DNA of 64,000 nucleotides, taken from positions 62,001 through 126,000 of the forward strand of contig NZ_FNWE01000002.1 in NCBI RefSeq assembly GCF_900104645.1. The letters run 5' to 3'. Origin of the DNA: Alterileibacterium massiliense (GTDB lineage Bacteria > Bacillota > Clostridia > Peptostreptococcales > Anaerovoracaceae). The position numbers were made by a program, and so were the translations under genes. This document shows, in pieces, positions 28,246 to 36,950 of the stretch; positions within the stretch are counted from its first letter, which is position 1, and each line of letters opens with the position of its first letter. Below the pieces are notes generated by a model. That model ran no database searches and was not told the origin of the DNA. It saw nothing but the letters and a program-made list of their open reading frames with translations.

Positions 28246-29637
28246 CTATTCGCCTGTATATGTTTCAAAGAATGAATTGACCAGAAGATTTATCTCTTCA
28301 CTTCCAATTCCAGATACTCTGCCATCTTCATATTCCTTATCTACCCAATCTTTTATATATTTGACAAGCGGGCTTGTTTTGCTAACCTTTCTTCCGTCTT
28401 TTAGCCCATATTTATTATTGATATAGACTGCTATTCCGGCATTGCCTGAATTTTGATTGATTGCGACCAGCGGAGGTCTATTTAGAAATTTATCTGTATC
28501 GAAGATATTGTATATCTCCTCATCTTTGAGCAATCCGTCTGCGTGAATACCAGCCCTTGTTACATTGAAATTTTCTCCAACAAAAGGCATATGCTCAGGA
28601 AGCTTATATCCAATCTTTTTTTCATAATAATCTTTAAGTTCCGTTATTACGGTAGTGTCCATTCCATCAAGAGTCCCTCTTAGCTGTGCATATTCAAACA
28701 CCATGGCTTCAAGAGGAACATTCCCTGTCCTCTCTCCAATTCCAAAGACCGTCGTATTCACTGCCGAAGCACCATATAACCAAGCACTAGCAGCATTAGG
28801 AACGGCCTTATAAAAATCATTATGTCCATGCCACTCGAGCATCTCACTTGGTACCTCTGCATAATGCTGAAGTCCATATAAAATCCCCGGAACGCTCCTA
28901 GGCATCGCAACTCCATTATATGGAACGCCGTATCCGAGGGTATCGCAAGCTCTAAATTTTACAGGCATATTAGCCTCAACTGAGAGCTTACGAATTGCAT
29001 TAACAAAAGGCACTACAAAACCATAAAAATCTGAGCGAGTTATGTCTTCCAGATGACATCTTGGAACAACTCCCGCTTCAAATGCACTATTTATCACAGA
29101 TAGATAGTGATTCATAGCCTCTCTTCTGCTCATTCCGAGCTTATTAAAAATATGATAGTCAGAGCAACTTACTAAAATTCCCGTTTCCTTAATTCCTAGG
29201 TCAGCTACAAGCTTGAAATCTTCGGCTTTAGCTCTAATCCATGTCGTAATTTCAGGAAATTCATATCCAAGCTCCTTGCACCTTTCGATCGCTTCCCTGT
29301 CTCTCTTGCTATATGCAAAAAACTCAGTCTGTCTTATGAGCCCCTTAGGTCCGCCAAGCCTATTTAACATCTTATATATATCTACAATCTGCTCAACTGT
29401 ATAAGGCTCTCTCGACTGCTGTCCATCTCTGAATGTCGTATCGGTTATCCATATCTCCTCTGGCATATTAATCGGAGTCCTTCTAAAGTTAAAACATACT
29501 TTTGGAATTTCGGTGTATTCAAAAAATTCTCTTAGAAGGTTAGGCTGCTTAACATCTTGCAGTTCATAATTATAAGGATCTTTTTCAAGCAGATTAGAAT
29601 GTCTATTTATGCTAACTTCCGTCGGTGTATTACTCAT
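28246..29637 (-). CDS. Re-type citrate synthase (homocitrate/isopropylmalate synthase family)
   Basis: DRE-TIM metallolyase of 463 residues condensing acetyl-CoA with a 2-oxo acid. The active-site signature is WITDTTFRDGQQSR (about residue 65) and the metal-binding HxH is EWHGHND; GNAGIAVYINNKYG lies near the C-terminus. The family includes homocitrate synthase and isopropylmalate synthase, but this protein resembles the Re-citrate synthases of anaerobic Clostridia, and it heads a cluster with aconitase and isocitrate dehydrogenase rather than lysine or leucine genes. It lacks a LeuA-type regulatory C-terminus. AGGAGG precedes the chosen ATG; 15 further codons are open upstream. Confidence 0.85.
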   Translation of the reverse strand: MSNTPTEVSINRHSNLLEKDPYNYELQDVKQPNLLREFFEYTEIPKVCFNFRRTPINMPEEIWITDTTFRDGQQSREPYTVEQIVDIYKMLNRLGGPKGLIRQTEFFAYSKRDREAIERCKELGYEFPEITTWIRAKAEDFKLVADLGIKETGILVSCSDYHIFNKLGMSRREAMNHYLSVINSAFEAGVVPRCHLEDITRSDFYGFVVPFVNAIRKLSVEANMPVKFRACDTLGYGVPYNGVAMPRSVPGILYGLQHYAEVPSEMLEWHGHNDFYKAVPNAASAWLYGASAVNTTVFGIGERTGNVPLEAMVFEYAQLRGTLDGMDTTVITELKDYYEKKIGYKLPEHMPFVGENFNVTRAGIHADGLLKDEEIYNIFDTDKFLNRPPLVAINQNSGNAGIAVYINNKYGLKDGRKVSKTSPLVKYIKDWVDKEYEDGRVSGIGSEEINLLVNSFFETYTGE

Positions 29638-29665
29638 AGCTCTTCCTCCTATTTTGTATACAAGT

Positions 29666-29694
29666 ATTCTAATGTGCAACATTACTTATGTCAA
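29666..29694 (-). promoter_or_regulatory. Promoter of the citrate synthase-aconitase-isocitrate dehydrogenase cluster
   Basis: TTGACA (29689-29694) and TAGAAT (29666-29671) on the minus strand, 17 bases apart, about 28 bases before the coding start. An A run lies just upstream. Confidence 0.8.
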
Positions 29695-29753
29695 GTTTTT
29701 TTTAGTATAAAAACTGCAAAATCTTAAAAAGCTTAATGAAAAATCACAAAATT

Positions 29754-29790
29754 AAAAAGAGCACTGGCAGGTATAAATATGCCAATGCTC
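29754..29790 (-). terminator. Terminator after the ferredoxin-flavodoxin gene
   Basis: GAGCATTGGCA and TGCCAGTGCTC form an 11-bp stem with one G-U pair (minus strand), followed by TTTTTAATTTT. Confidence 0.88.
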
Positions 29791-29830
29791 CTCTTGATGC
29801 CAAGGCTCAAGCTATCAAAAAGACAGCTCT

Positions 29831-30646
29831 TTATATAAACCACTCCGGTTCTCTTTTTTTCTTTGTAAAAATCTCATATGCAAGCTTTGATGCTGAGTAC
29901 ATAGGACCGCTAAAACCTCTTGCGTCTTGTTCGCACGCATTAATGCAAGCCGTGCAAGCTATACATTTTTTTATATCGAGATTTGACGGGTCATTCTTAT
30001 CTATCGCCTCCATCGGGCAAATCTCTATGCACTTACCGCAGCCAATACAAAGTGAGTTCGTCGATGGGTGAAGTGGAATTTTCACAGGCTTGCGATGAGG
30101 CTTTGACCCTTTGATATTAAGGGGTGCAGGCTTTGTCCTCATCTCATCAATAATTGTACCGGACAGTCTTTTTATCTTATTTGCACTAACCCTAGCAAAT
30201 TCTATGATTTTCTCAATATCTTCTCTATATGGTTTGCCAATCCCAGGGGAACCGAATATGGCATTATCCATAGCAAATGCCGCAGCACTCATAACATTAA
30301 ATCCGGCTTCCTCTGCAAGATTGTACATCTCAAAGAGCGAGTCTCCATATGTATTATTGCCATAAGTGACAAGTATTACCGCAAAAGCTCCATTTCCGCG
30401 AATTTTCTTAAGCGAATTTATGCAGGGAGCGAGAAGTCTGCCTGAAGCCGATGGCACGCCGATGACTACGACTGTTTCAGAATCAAACTCATTAGAATAA
30501 TCCCCGAGCATATCTTCATAGTCACAATTAATCTCTTCTATTGAAATATCTTCTATATTATCTTTTATAACCTTGGATATTTTTTTTGTTAACTTTGCCG
30601 CTTCGCCAGACGGGCTGAAATACATACCGGCAACAGATTTAATCAT
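29831..30646 (-). CDS. EFR1-type flavodoxin/ferredoxin fusion protein
   Basis: A 271-residue electron-transfer protein. The N-terminal half is flavodoxin-like, starting MIKSVAGMYFSPSGEAAKLT with the phosphate-binding loop, and includes VVIGVPSASGR. The C-terminal part holds two [4Fe-4S] motifs, CIGCGKCIEICP and CIACTACINACE (about residues 205-250). EFR1 proteins are common in anaerobes; their partners are mostly unknown. The start is set at the ATG preceded by GGAGG, 25 codons inside the longest frame. It stands alone between a terminator and the DUF2752 gene. Confidence 0.9.
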   Translation of the reverse strand: MIKSVAGMYFSPSGEAAKLTKKISKVIKDNIEDISIEEINCDYEDMLGDYSNEFDSETVVVIGVPSASGRLLAPCINSLKKIRGNGAFAVILVTYGNNTYGDSLFEMYNLAEEAGFNVMSAAAFAMDNAIFGSPGIGKPYREDIEKIIEFARVSANKIKRLSGTIIDEMRTKPAPLNIKGSKPHRKPVKIPLHPSTNSLCIGCGKCIEICPMEAIDKNDPSNLDIKKCIACTACINACEQDARGFSGPMYSASKLAYEIFTKKKREPEWFI

Positions 30647-30728
30647 GTCCTTGCCTCCTAAACATAAGTGCATTTTAGCACAGCCTTGACATGGATTATC
30701 GTATAATCTGTGAAGAAACAATGATAAA

Positions 30729-31151
30729 TTAGATATTGATTATATTTCTTACTATTCCAAAAATTAGTAGAAGTGCCAGATAGAGGTAGAGCAATATCGT
30801 ATTCCACCTTGGTAGATTTTCGCTTTTTTCTTTTTTTACATATGCGTATATTAGCTCAAGAGCAAGGAAGGGTGCTGTTATGAAAAGAAATGGGTTTGCT
30901 ATAAATGCTCCCCTAAAATTTAACAATGAAAGCCTCATTATCATGGTGGTTATTCCGCAGCCTGGGCATTTTAGACCGGTAATGAGCCTAAATATACATG
31001 GTATGCAAAGTCCTGTAGTTCTAATCCAGACATAATAACAGAATCCAAAAAATAGCAACGCAAGAACTTTCCCTGCGTTGCTTGATTTTTCGTTGCTTAT
31101 TTTTTTGTAAGCTATTTGATTTTCAACTTCATTAAATTTATCTTTTAGCAA
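30729..31151 (-). CDS. DUF2752 domain membrane protein
   Basis: 140 residues with three hydrophobic segments. The family hallmark CPGCGITTMIMRLSLLNF (about residue 72) follows CIPCIFRLITGLK, a Cys-rich patch at the membrane surface. DUF2752 proteins have no established function. It follows the DUF4234 gene on the same strand after a 39-base gap. Confidence 0.85.
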   Translation of the reverse strand: MLKDKFNEVENQIAYKKISNEKSSNAGKVLALLFFGFCYYVWIRTTGLCIPCIFRLITGLKCPGCGITTMIMRLSLLNFRGAFIANPFLFITAPFLALELIYAYVKKEKSENLPRWNTILLYLYLALLLIFGIVRNIINI

Positions 31152-31190
31152 TTTTAATTATTGTTATTATAAATTTGTATTTTAGTAATT

Positions 31191-31793
31191 TTAGTTATTA
31201 TTCCTGTTGCTACTTAATCCATTAAGTGCGTCCTGCATAAAACAGAAATTTACTATGTCCAGCCCAAATATGGATAGTATCAGATATAAAATATTTGAAT
31301 TTCCATTTGATGTATCGTCGATAATGTCGATCTTTTCGCCCATCTTATATGACCAATACACTTGGTAAATCCCGCATGTAACAAGGCTAAGAAGAAATAC
31401 TATACCGCCTGAAAATGCTTTATAATCTTCGGATGCCTGATTTACCTCATCATTTAACATTATCATCCAGTAAATGCCGTAGATTCCGCAGGTTACTATA
31501 GACAAAATGACACATAATGCGAGATTTCTATTTGGAATACCCTGAATATTTTTCTTACTCGCATTGCTATTTTCAGATTTTTCTGCGAGAAGCTCAAGCT
31601 CCCTTTTCGCTGATGCCTCCTTTTGCTCCGCCTCTTTTCTTTCTATTTCTTTTTGTTCAATGCTATCTTCTTTTTCCGCCTTAGCATTTTCTTCTAAGTC
31701 TTTTGCCTTGTCTTTATCAAGCAAAGCTCCGCATTTGTGGCAGAATATGGCATCATTTCTACACTCTGCACTGCATTTTGGGCATTTTTTCAT
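31191..31793 (-). CDS. Zinc-ribbon, DUF4234 membrane protein
   Basis: 200 residues. The N-terminus is a zinc ribbon (CPKCSAECRNDAIFCHKCG), followed by a Glu/Lys-rich coiled coil (30-80) and a DUF4234-like membrane domain with two similar hairpins, LSIVTCGIYGIYW and LSLVTCGIYQVYW. This arrangement is frequent in Firmicutes; function unknown. It begins 4 bases after the Asp23 gene ends, so it is likely part of the envelope-stress transcript. Confidence 0.85.
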   Translation of the reverse strand: MKKCPKCSAECRNDAIFCHKCGALLDKDKAKDLEENAKAEKEDSIEQKEIERKEAEQKEASAKRELELLAEKSENSNASKKNIQGIPNRNLALCVILSIVTCGIYGIYWMIMLNDEVNQASEDYKAFSGGIVFLLSLVTCGIYQVYWSYKMGEKIDIIDDTSNGNSNILYLILSIFGLDIVNFCFMQDALNGLSSNRNNN

Positions 31794-31797
31794 ATAT

Positions 31798-32307
31798 TTA
31801 TTCCTTTTCTTCCTTCATCTGTTTGTATTCTTTTTCGGTCATGATGTCGCTTACCTTCATATTGACAGATGTTACATTTAGGCCGGTCATCTCCTTAACC
31901 TTTTCTCTAATCGTATCCTTTACCTTTGAGAAAATTCGAGGTGCACTCTGTCCATATTCAAGGATAGCCTTAATGTCTACTATTACATTCTTTTCATCAA
32001 TTTCTACGCTTACTCCCTGAGTGTTTGTATCAGTGCTTGATGAAAATGCTTCGGTAATTCCTGCAAAAATTCCGCCTTTAAGCTCTAGAACTCCTTTAAT
32101 ATCTCTTGCAGCGATTGCAGCAATCTTTTCAATTACATAGTCGTCAAAAGTGAGAGTATCCCTATGCTTTTCTGCTTCCTTTTCTTCCTTTATCTCCTCT
32201 ACCTTTTCCTGAATTGAATCGGTCGCTTTTTCAATAATATTCTTTTCTTTTTCTTCAGTCTTCTTCTCTTCTACCTTCTTTTCCTCTGTCTTATTATTAG
32301 CCATCAT
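31798..32307 (-). CDS. Asp23/Gls24 family envelope stress protein
   Basis: 169 residues. The first 55 are a charged Lys/Glu coiled coil; the rest is the Asp23 domain (YVIEKIAAIAARDIKGVLELKGG, then VSVEIDEKNVIVDIKAILEYG). Asp23 proteins are abundant, membrane-tethered through AmaP in Staphylococcus, and linked to cell-envelope stress. Two ATGs are adjacent; the second has better spacing to the GGAGG site. It is the third gene after amaP and the DUF2273 gene. Confidence 0.92.
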   Translation of the reverse strand: MMANNKTEEKKVEEKKTEEKEKNIIEKATDSIQEKVEEIKEEKEAEKHRDTLTFDDYVIEKIAAIAARDIKGVLELKGGIFAGITEAFSSSTDTNTQGVSVEIDEKNVIVDIKAILEYGQSAPRIFSKVKDTIREKVKEMTGLNVTSVNMKVSDIMTEKEYKQMKEEKE

Positions 32308-32410
32308 TTTCCTCCTTTATAATCTAATATTATCCTTTTATAATTAATATAATTATAAAATAATTAAAAACATATTTTTATCGCCTGCTCATTTCCATCT
32401 TTAAGTTAAA

Positions 32411-32755
32411 TCATTTAAGCGATTTTGAAATCTTCTTTAGCAATTTGTATACCCATAGTTTTTTGTCCTTATACTGCCCATATACAAAACCTATGCCTGT
32501 CAGCAGTATTATTAGTACTACAGGCCAAAATCCCAGATTTATAAAACAAATTGACAATACCAATCCTAAGGCTCCAAATTTAACAGTGTTTGGCTCTTTT
32601 TCATATATTTCTCTAAGAAAAGATTCCGCTTTTTCTGATTTTGATTCTATTCCATCTGATTTGCTTTCAGCTCTTTCTGATTTTTTTACTGTTTCCTTAG
32701 AGTCAATGGAAGCTTTCTTTTGCTTTGTTTTATTTGATGTTTCTTTGCTAGCCAT
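32411..32755 (-). CDS. DUF2273 small membrane protein
   Basis: 114 residues: a charged N-terminal half (Lys/Ser/Glu-rich) and a membrane hairpin (ALGLVLSICFINLGFWPVVL) with a basic C-terminal tail. DUF2273 proteins are regularly encoded between AmaP and Asp23 in Firmicutes. The gap to Asp23 (103 bases) shows nothing beyond AT-rich sequence. Confidence 0.88.
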   Translation of the reverse strand: MASKETSNKTKQKKASIDSKETVKKSERAESKSDGIESKSEKAESFLREIYEKEPNTVKFGALGLVLSICFINLGFWPVVLIILLTGIGFVYGQYKDKKLWVYKLLKKISKSLK

Positions 32756-32766
32756 ATAAACCTCCC

Positions 32767-33357
32767 TTACTCAATTGATATTGAATTTGTTTTTGCATCT
32801 ATGCTATTAGAATCTTTTTTCTTATTATCGATAGTTATATGCACATCTGCAATTTCTCTTCCGACAAAATTATTTATATCTTCTCTTAGCTTATCCTTGA
32901 CCCTAGCTGAAAACTCAGATAGATCCATTTCTTCGTAAACCTCAGCACTGGCTTTTGCAGTAATTCTCTCATTATTACTTCCCAGAATTTTGCAAACTAC
33001 ATCAATATTTTTTAGCTCTTTAAAATTCATAAGCGATCTTTTCGCATAAGCCTCAATTGCATCATCTGTCAGGACTACCTTTCCGTCCTGATCTGCAATC
33101 GTCAGCGTAGCACGCGATGTTTTCCTTGCGAGGGTAGCTACAAATAAAATTATTGCTCCGATTATAAGTATTGCACTTGTTATAGATATTACATAAAAGC
33201 CATACTCATGGATAGAAAATTCAAGCAATTTCTCCTGTGCAGGTTTCATATCAAATCCCCAAGGAGCACCTCCCTCAAGAGCGAGGAATGTAAATATTGC
33301 CATTATTATTATGAGCAATGAAAAGATAATCCTTATTGTTTTTACGAATCTTGACAA
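32767..33357 (-). CDS. amaP: Alkaline shock response membrane anchor AmaP
   Basis: 196 residues with two membrane helices (about 8-28 and 55-75) joined by a short outside loop, then a cytoplasmic Asp23-related domain (KVVLTDDAIEAYAKRSLMNF). AmaP tethers Asp23 at the membrane. A TTG start (33355-33357) is chosen because AGGAGG lies 8 bases before it; the GTG three codons earlier is too close to that site. First gene of the amaP-DUF2273-Asp23-DUF4234 run. Confidence 0.88.
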   Translation of the reverse strand: MSRFVKTIRIIFSLLIIIMAIFTFLALEGGAPWGFDMKPAQEKLLEFSIHEYGFYVISITSAILIIGAIILFVATLARKTSRATLTIADQDGKVVLTDDAIEAYAKRSLMNFKELKNIDVVCKILGSNNERITAKASAEVYEEMDLSEFSARVKDKLREDINNFVGREIADVHITIDNKKKDSNSIDAKTNSISIE

Positions 33358-33435
33358 GGCTGACACCTCCTAACAATCTCAAGAATCTTTAATTATTTCC
33401 ATGAATATTATAGCATTTTTGTGAATTAATATCAA

Positions 33436-33510
33436 TTTACGAGCTGTTTGTGAGCAATTTTCGAGCAGTTTACGAGCAATTACTAGCAGTTTCGAACAGT
33501 TTACGAATTT
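33436..33510. repeat. Seven-unit repeat phased at 10-11 bp upstream of amaP
   Basis: The motif (A/T)CGAGCA and close variants recurs with unit starts at 33441, 33452, 33463, 33474, 33484, 33494 and 33505, i.e. spacings of 11, 11, 11, 10, 10 and 11. It lies 80-150 bases before the amaP start, between amaP and the end of htrA. Confidence 0.7.
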
Positions 33511-33586
33511 GTACATTTATATATATTCATGGATTTTTCAAGCTAATTTACCACGCTAAAATACCTGCTTCTAATTTGATTCTATT

Positions 33587-34699
33587 TTAATTATTTATCT
33601 CATTTGAATCCTCAAGCTTTACGCTTGCTACAATGTCCTTATTATTTCTCTTAACCTTTATTTTTACCGTGTCTCCGACCTTGTGTTCTTGTATCTTCAT
33701 TATAAAAGTGTTTGCCGAAGTAATCTCTTCTCCGTCCAGTCCTACTATCTTATCGCCCGATTTAAGCCCTGATTTTTTCGCATTACTACCTATTACATCT
33801 TTGATATATACTCCTCCTGAATCGACTCCCGCCTTATCTATCTCTTCATCTGAAATGTCAAAGATGCTTATTCCAACAGCGGGCCTACCTGTCACATGAC
33901 CGTGCTCAATCAGATCATCAATTATCTTACCCACCTTGTCGATAGGAAGGGCAAAGCCAAGTCCTTCTACACCTATTCCCGAAGCCTTAGAATCAACTAT
34001 TCCAATTAGCTCACCTTTGCTATTAAAAAGTCCTCCGCCCGAATTGCCCGGATTTATCGCAGCATCTGTTTGAAGAAGCGAGAGCGACATACCCTCAACC
34101 TGAATTTTTCTATCTAAAGCACTTATTATACCTTGCGTAGCCGTGCCCCCTAGCTTTCCGAGAGGATTTCCAATCGCAACAGCCAAATCTCCTACCGACA
34201 GCTCCTTGCTCTTTCCAATCGTTACCGCTTTCAAATTTTTCGCATCGATTTTTAGAACTGCTATATCATTTCTCTCATCGCTTCCAATTAGCTCTGCCGG
34301 ATAAGTTGAGCCATCGTGAAGTCTTACATTAATTGAGGTCGCCCCGTCAATTACATGATGATTTGTTGCGATATATCCATCCTTATTAACAATTACGCCA
34401 CTACCTGCTCCCTCTGAATTGGTCGTCCCAAACAAGGAATGTGATTGCATCGATGTGTTTATCTCAACAACAGAGTTCTTATTCGCTTCAACTATCTTTG
34501 AGATGGTCAGCTTGCTTCCTGTCACCTTTTCGAGACTTGCATCGTTTAAATTCTTATAGCCCTTGCTATCATTTATACGGTAGGCAAAAGTCGCGACTAC
34601 CGCTCCTATAATCGCAGCCAAAATTATCCCGAATATAAGCGTCGTCAAAAAAGCTCTCCTGCTAACGCCATTTGAATTGTTTTCGTTTTCGTAATTCAT
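33587..34699 (-). CDS. HtrA/DegP-type serine protease with PDZ domain
   Basis: 370 residues. One N-terminal membrane helix (about 17-38) anchors a trypsin-like domain outside the cell. The catalytic triad is visible: His in ATNHHVID, Asp in DERNDIAVLKI, Ser in NPGNSGGGLFN. A single PDZ domain (about 270-365) follows. Family members degrade or refold misfolded secreted proteins, which fits the neighbouring envelope-stress genes, though it is transcribed separately. The long phased-repeat gap separates it from amaP. Confidence 0.95.
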   Translation of the reverse strand: MNYENENNSNGVSRRAFLTTLIFGIILAAIIGAVVATFAYRINDSKGYKNLNDASLEKVTGSKLTISKIVEANKNSVVEINTSMQSHSLFGTTNSEGAGSGVIVNKDGYIATNHHVIDGATSINVRLHDGSTYPAELIGSDERNDIAVLKIDAKNLKAVTIGKSKELSVGDLAVAIGNPLGKLGGTATQGIISALDRKIQVEGMSLSLLQTDAAINPGNSGGGLFNSKGELIGIVDSKASGIGVEGLGFALPIDKVGKIIDDLIEHGHVTGRPAVGISIFDISDEEIDKAGVDSGGVYIKDVIGSNAKKSGLKSGDKIVGLDGEEITSANTFIMKIQEHKVGDTVKIKVKRNNKDIVASVKLEDSNEINN

Positions 34700-35177
34700 A
34701 AATACCTCTCATGCCTAAAATATTATTGTACCACTATTATTATGCAGAGAATTTAATCATTTTTTTGTATTATTTGTGTTTTTAATATGTTTCTTGGGAC
34801 TATGAAATGGATACAATTACACGATACAAATAAAAATGCACCCACCTTTACATGTATATATAACTTGTAAAATATTACTCCTCTATTTTAAAGCAAAAAA
34901 ATCTTAAAGAAAAGTGACTAAAACATTTAATCGTAAAAGCCAATATTATTTAATGGGTCATTAATTTGAGAATTTTGGCTAATGTAATCTATATTGTCTA
35001 GAGTGTAGTCTTCTAATTGCTAGTTGAAGGTAGTGAAATCTGGGTCAACTGTTCTCCTCCTGCATCAATAGACGGATTCCCGGTTGTTGGATGTAAACTT
35101 CAGTTGTTTTTGGTTCGCACTAGATGACATTTTTGACATTCTAGATAGTGGGGAAATGATTGTAGAAAAGGATTGGA
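34700..35177. other. 478-base gap without a recognisable gene
   Basis: AT-rich at the left, with more balanced composition from about 35010. I see no convincing coding frame, RNA or terminator. The right part (35040-35170) reads like old decayed coding sequence next to an unfamiliar ORF, but no product can be named. Confidence 0.6.
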
Positions 35178-35498
35178 TTGGGGGCAGATGAAACGGCGCT
35201 GCAAAGATATCAAAAGAAACATCCCTTAAAAGGTACGCAAAATAGCGCCATTGCTAAGATGTCGGGCCTGTCTGATCAGCAAATTGAGGCGAGGATAGCT
35301 TTTGCGGAGGCGCTTGCGGAGATTGTGCAGTATCAAGACGAGATTATGACTAGAGAAGCTTTTCCGAAAAAAGAGCAGCGACTACCGGCAGCGCCGCTCT
35401 TAGCGGAGCTAGGCTTAAAATTAGAGCAGCGACGTAGTTTCGCTAATATGGCGAGGTGCATGGAGCTACCAGTGAAATATGAATACAGCTTAGCTTAG
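35178..35498 (+). CDS. Orphan hypothetical protein of unusual composition
   Basis: Open frame of 106 residues from a TTG preceded by AAAAGGATTGGA; an in-frame stop 15 bases upstream limits the start. The product is helical and charged (AIAKMSGLSDQQIEARIAFAE and LLAELGLKLEQRRSFANM regions) with a proline break in the middle. The DNA is clearly richer in G+C than its neighbours, with GCG codons that are rare elsewhere here. It lies on the plus strand among minus-strand genes, next to mobile-element remains, suggesting acquired DNA. No family recognised; it may be a fragment. Confidence 0.5.
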   Translation: MGADETALQRYQKKHPLKGTQNSAIAKMSGLSDQQIEARIAFAEALAEIVQYQDEIMTREAFPKKEQRLPAAPLLAELGLKLEQRRSFANMARCMELPVKYEYSLA

Positions 35499-35512
35499 AT
35501 TCTAGGTCCATG

Positions 35513-35542
35513 AAAAAGCCACCATTATATCATAATGGTGGC
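35513..35542 (-). terminator. Terminator between the orphan ORF and the lipoprotein gene
   Basis: GCCACCATTAT and ATAATGGTGGC form a perfect 11-bp stem with a 3-base loop (35518-35542); on the minus strand TTTTT follows. It terminates the lipoprotein gene. Confidence 0.9.
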
Positions 35543-35548
35543 GAGACT

Positions 35549-36166
35549 TTAATGAGAAATCAGGTAGTCTATAATTCCCAATACGAATTCTTCATTTGAA
35601 GCTTCATATACAGAGAAATCTTCATTAATGCAGCCCGAGCCTGCTTCAGAATAATTATCTTCGGTCCCTAAGCTAATGCCGATATATCTACCGACAACTT
35701 TAATGGTTTTTTGGTCACGCGAAATAGCATCGTATGAAGCCTCATCTTTGAATATGTAAATTTGATCATATGAGTTGGCGTCGTCAATTTCGCCTTGTAT
35801 TGCGCTAATAACGAAATATTTTAGCCCGTTTTCATCTAACTTTTGTGTGATTGTATCGGATAACTGAGGTTTGCTGGCTACGAAAGCTATAATATCGCCA
35901 TCAGTTGAGGTACCTTGATAGCAGCCATAAATAGTGCCTGGTTCGGCGTCTGGATCGTCCACGGTGCTATTGTAGATAGACTGATAGAAGATGTCGCCAT
36001 CCTCGTTAGTCTCAGGGAAAGTGAGCTCGCTAGGATTATCTGGGTCGGTGGAGATGCTAGCATGTGAACCGCCACCTGAACTGCCACTGCCGCAAGCAGT
36101 CATAACTACAACTAAACTAAAACAAGCAATAACTAACAGTACTTTCTTAAATCTATATTTCTTCAT
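35549..36166 (-). CDS. Hypothetical lipoprotein
   Basis: 205 residues. The signal sequence ends in VMTACGSGSSGGGS, a lipobox with a flexible Gly/Ser linker. The rest is an acidic, soluble extracellular domain (DEASYDAISRDQKTIKVVGRY, IGISLGTEDNY). No family recognised. A strong AGGGGAG-type site precedes the ATG. Its G+C content is above the window average, matching the adjacent orphan ORF, so both may have arrived together. Confidence 0.75.
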   Translation of the reverse strand: MKKYRFKKVLLVIACFSLVVVMTACGSGSSGGGSHASISTDPDNPSELTFPETNEDGDIFYQSIYNSTVDDPDAEPGTIYGCYQGTSTDGDIIAFVASKPQLSDTITQKLDENGLKYFVISAIQGEIDDANSYDQIYIFKDEASYDAISRDQKTIKVVGRYIGISLGTEDNYSEAGSGCINEDFSVYEASNEEFVLGIIDYLISH

Positions 36167-36261
36167 AATATCCCCTCCTTTGAAGCCGATTATGCTCAGA
36201 AATCTTGTAAGGTGCGCTATAATTAGTTGCTAATAATTATGTCACAATTATAGACTTATGG

Positions 36262-36352
36262 CAATCACAACCACCAGCTTAGTTGATGGTTTGTTTTGCC
36301 CCTATAAGGGGCTGTTACCTACAAGCATCTCAAGGTGCATGAAACGGTTCGC
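36262..36352 (-). mobile_element. IS200/IS605-like element end with TnpB RNA-like scaffold (remnant)
   Basis: Two hairpins lie close together: ACCACCAGC/GTTGATGGT (about 36269-36289) and GCCCCTATAAGGGGC (36298-36312). On the minus strand they follow GAACCGTTTCATGCACCTTG. This order resembles the right ends of clostridial IS605-type elements, where the tnpB-associated guide RNA (omega RNA) is encoded. No tnpA or tnpB gene remains here. The identification is from remembered pattern, not an alignment. Confidence 0.45.
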
Positions 36353-36950
36353 CTTCCGCTCCACTTATTTCACTTGTGCCGTTTTTCCTTCTTTCAATTT
36401 CAGCTTGTATATAATCAAACTGTTCTGGTTGGATAATAGCTTTATGATGCTCCTCAACATAATACTTTGGTATCTCGCCTTTGTTTTCTTTTACAGTCTT
36501 CTGCAGAAAATCTGATGTATATTGTTTTTGCCATATGGCATCACCTTTATATTTTTCGTTTGTTAGTATTGATCTAATAGTTGATATATGCCATTTATCC
36601 TTACCAAGAAAATGCTTAAATCCTACACTACCCTTTCCTTTAGCAAATTGTTTTCTTCTGCCCCATGTAGTGTTTTCTGATATGCTTCTACTTTCCTCTT
36701 TTAGCAAGTGAACTCATTATTGTTATAAGTAAGCTTTCTAACAGTCTGAAGAGAATCCACTGTGTTTCTTGCAAACCTACTGACTGGTTCTGTGATTCAT
36801 AGCTTATTGCTTGTTCTTCTCTATCAGCAGATACTCTAGCATATCCAGCGGTTTTCCTTTTTTAGTATTTATTATAGGTTCAAGGCTTATTCTATTTATT
36901 GTAGCAGGTATTGTCGTCACTTTTCTTGATTTTATTATAAAAAACTGCCC
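36330..36950 (-). pseudogene. Decayed large serine recombinase
   Basis: Pieces of one site-specific recombinase are spread over different frames. Reading 5' to 3' on the minus strand they are KVTTIPATINR (about 36930), GYARVSADREEQAISYESQ (the N-terminal catalytic domain start, about 36850), SRFARNTVDSLQTVRKL (about 36775), and an open 125-codon stretch from 36707 with the recombinase-domain signature WHISTIRSILTNEKYKGDA. At least two frameshifts and large internal deletions are evident, and the zinc-ribbon/coiled-coil end is replaced by the IS-like end. It marks a former integrative element. Confidence 0.8.

Noticed and set aside
29693-29704. Poly-A/T run before the citrate synthase promoter as a fourth phase-variable tract
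   Set aside because: Short A/T runs are common in this AT-rich DNA, and it lies upstream of the -35 box outside the spacer.
36330-36707. 125-codon frame as an intact small recombinase
   Set aside because: The N-terminal catalytic pieces are present upstream in other frames, so it is part of a broken gene.
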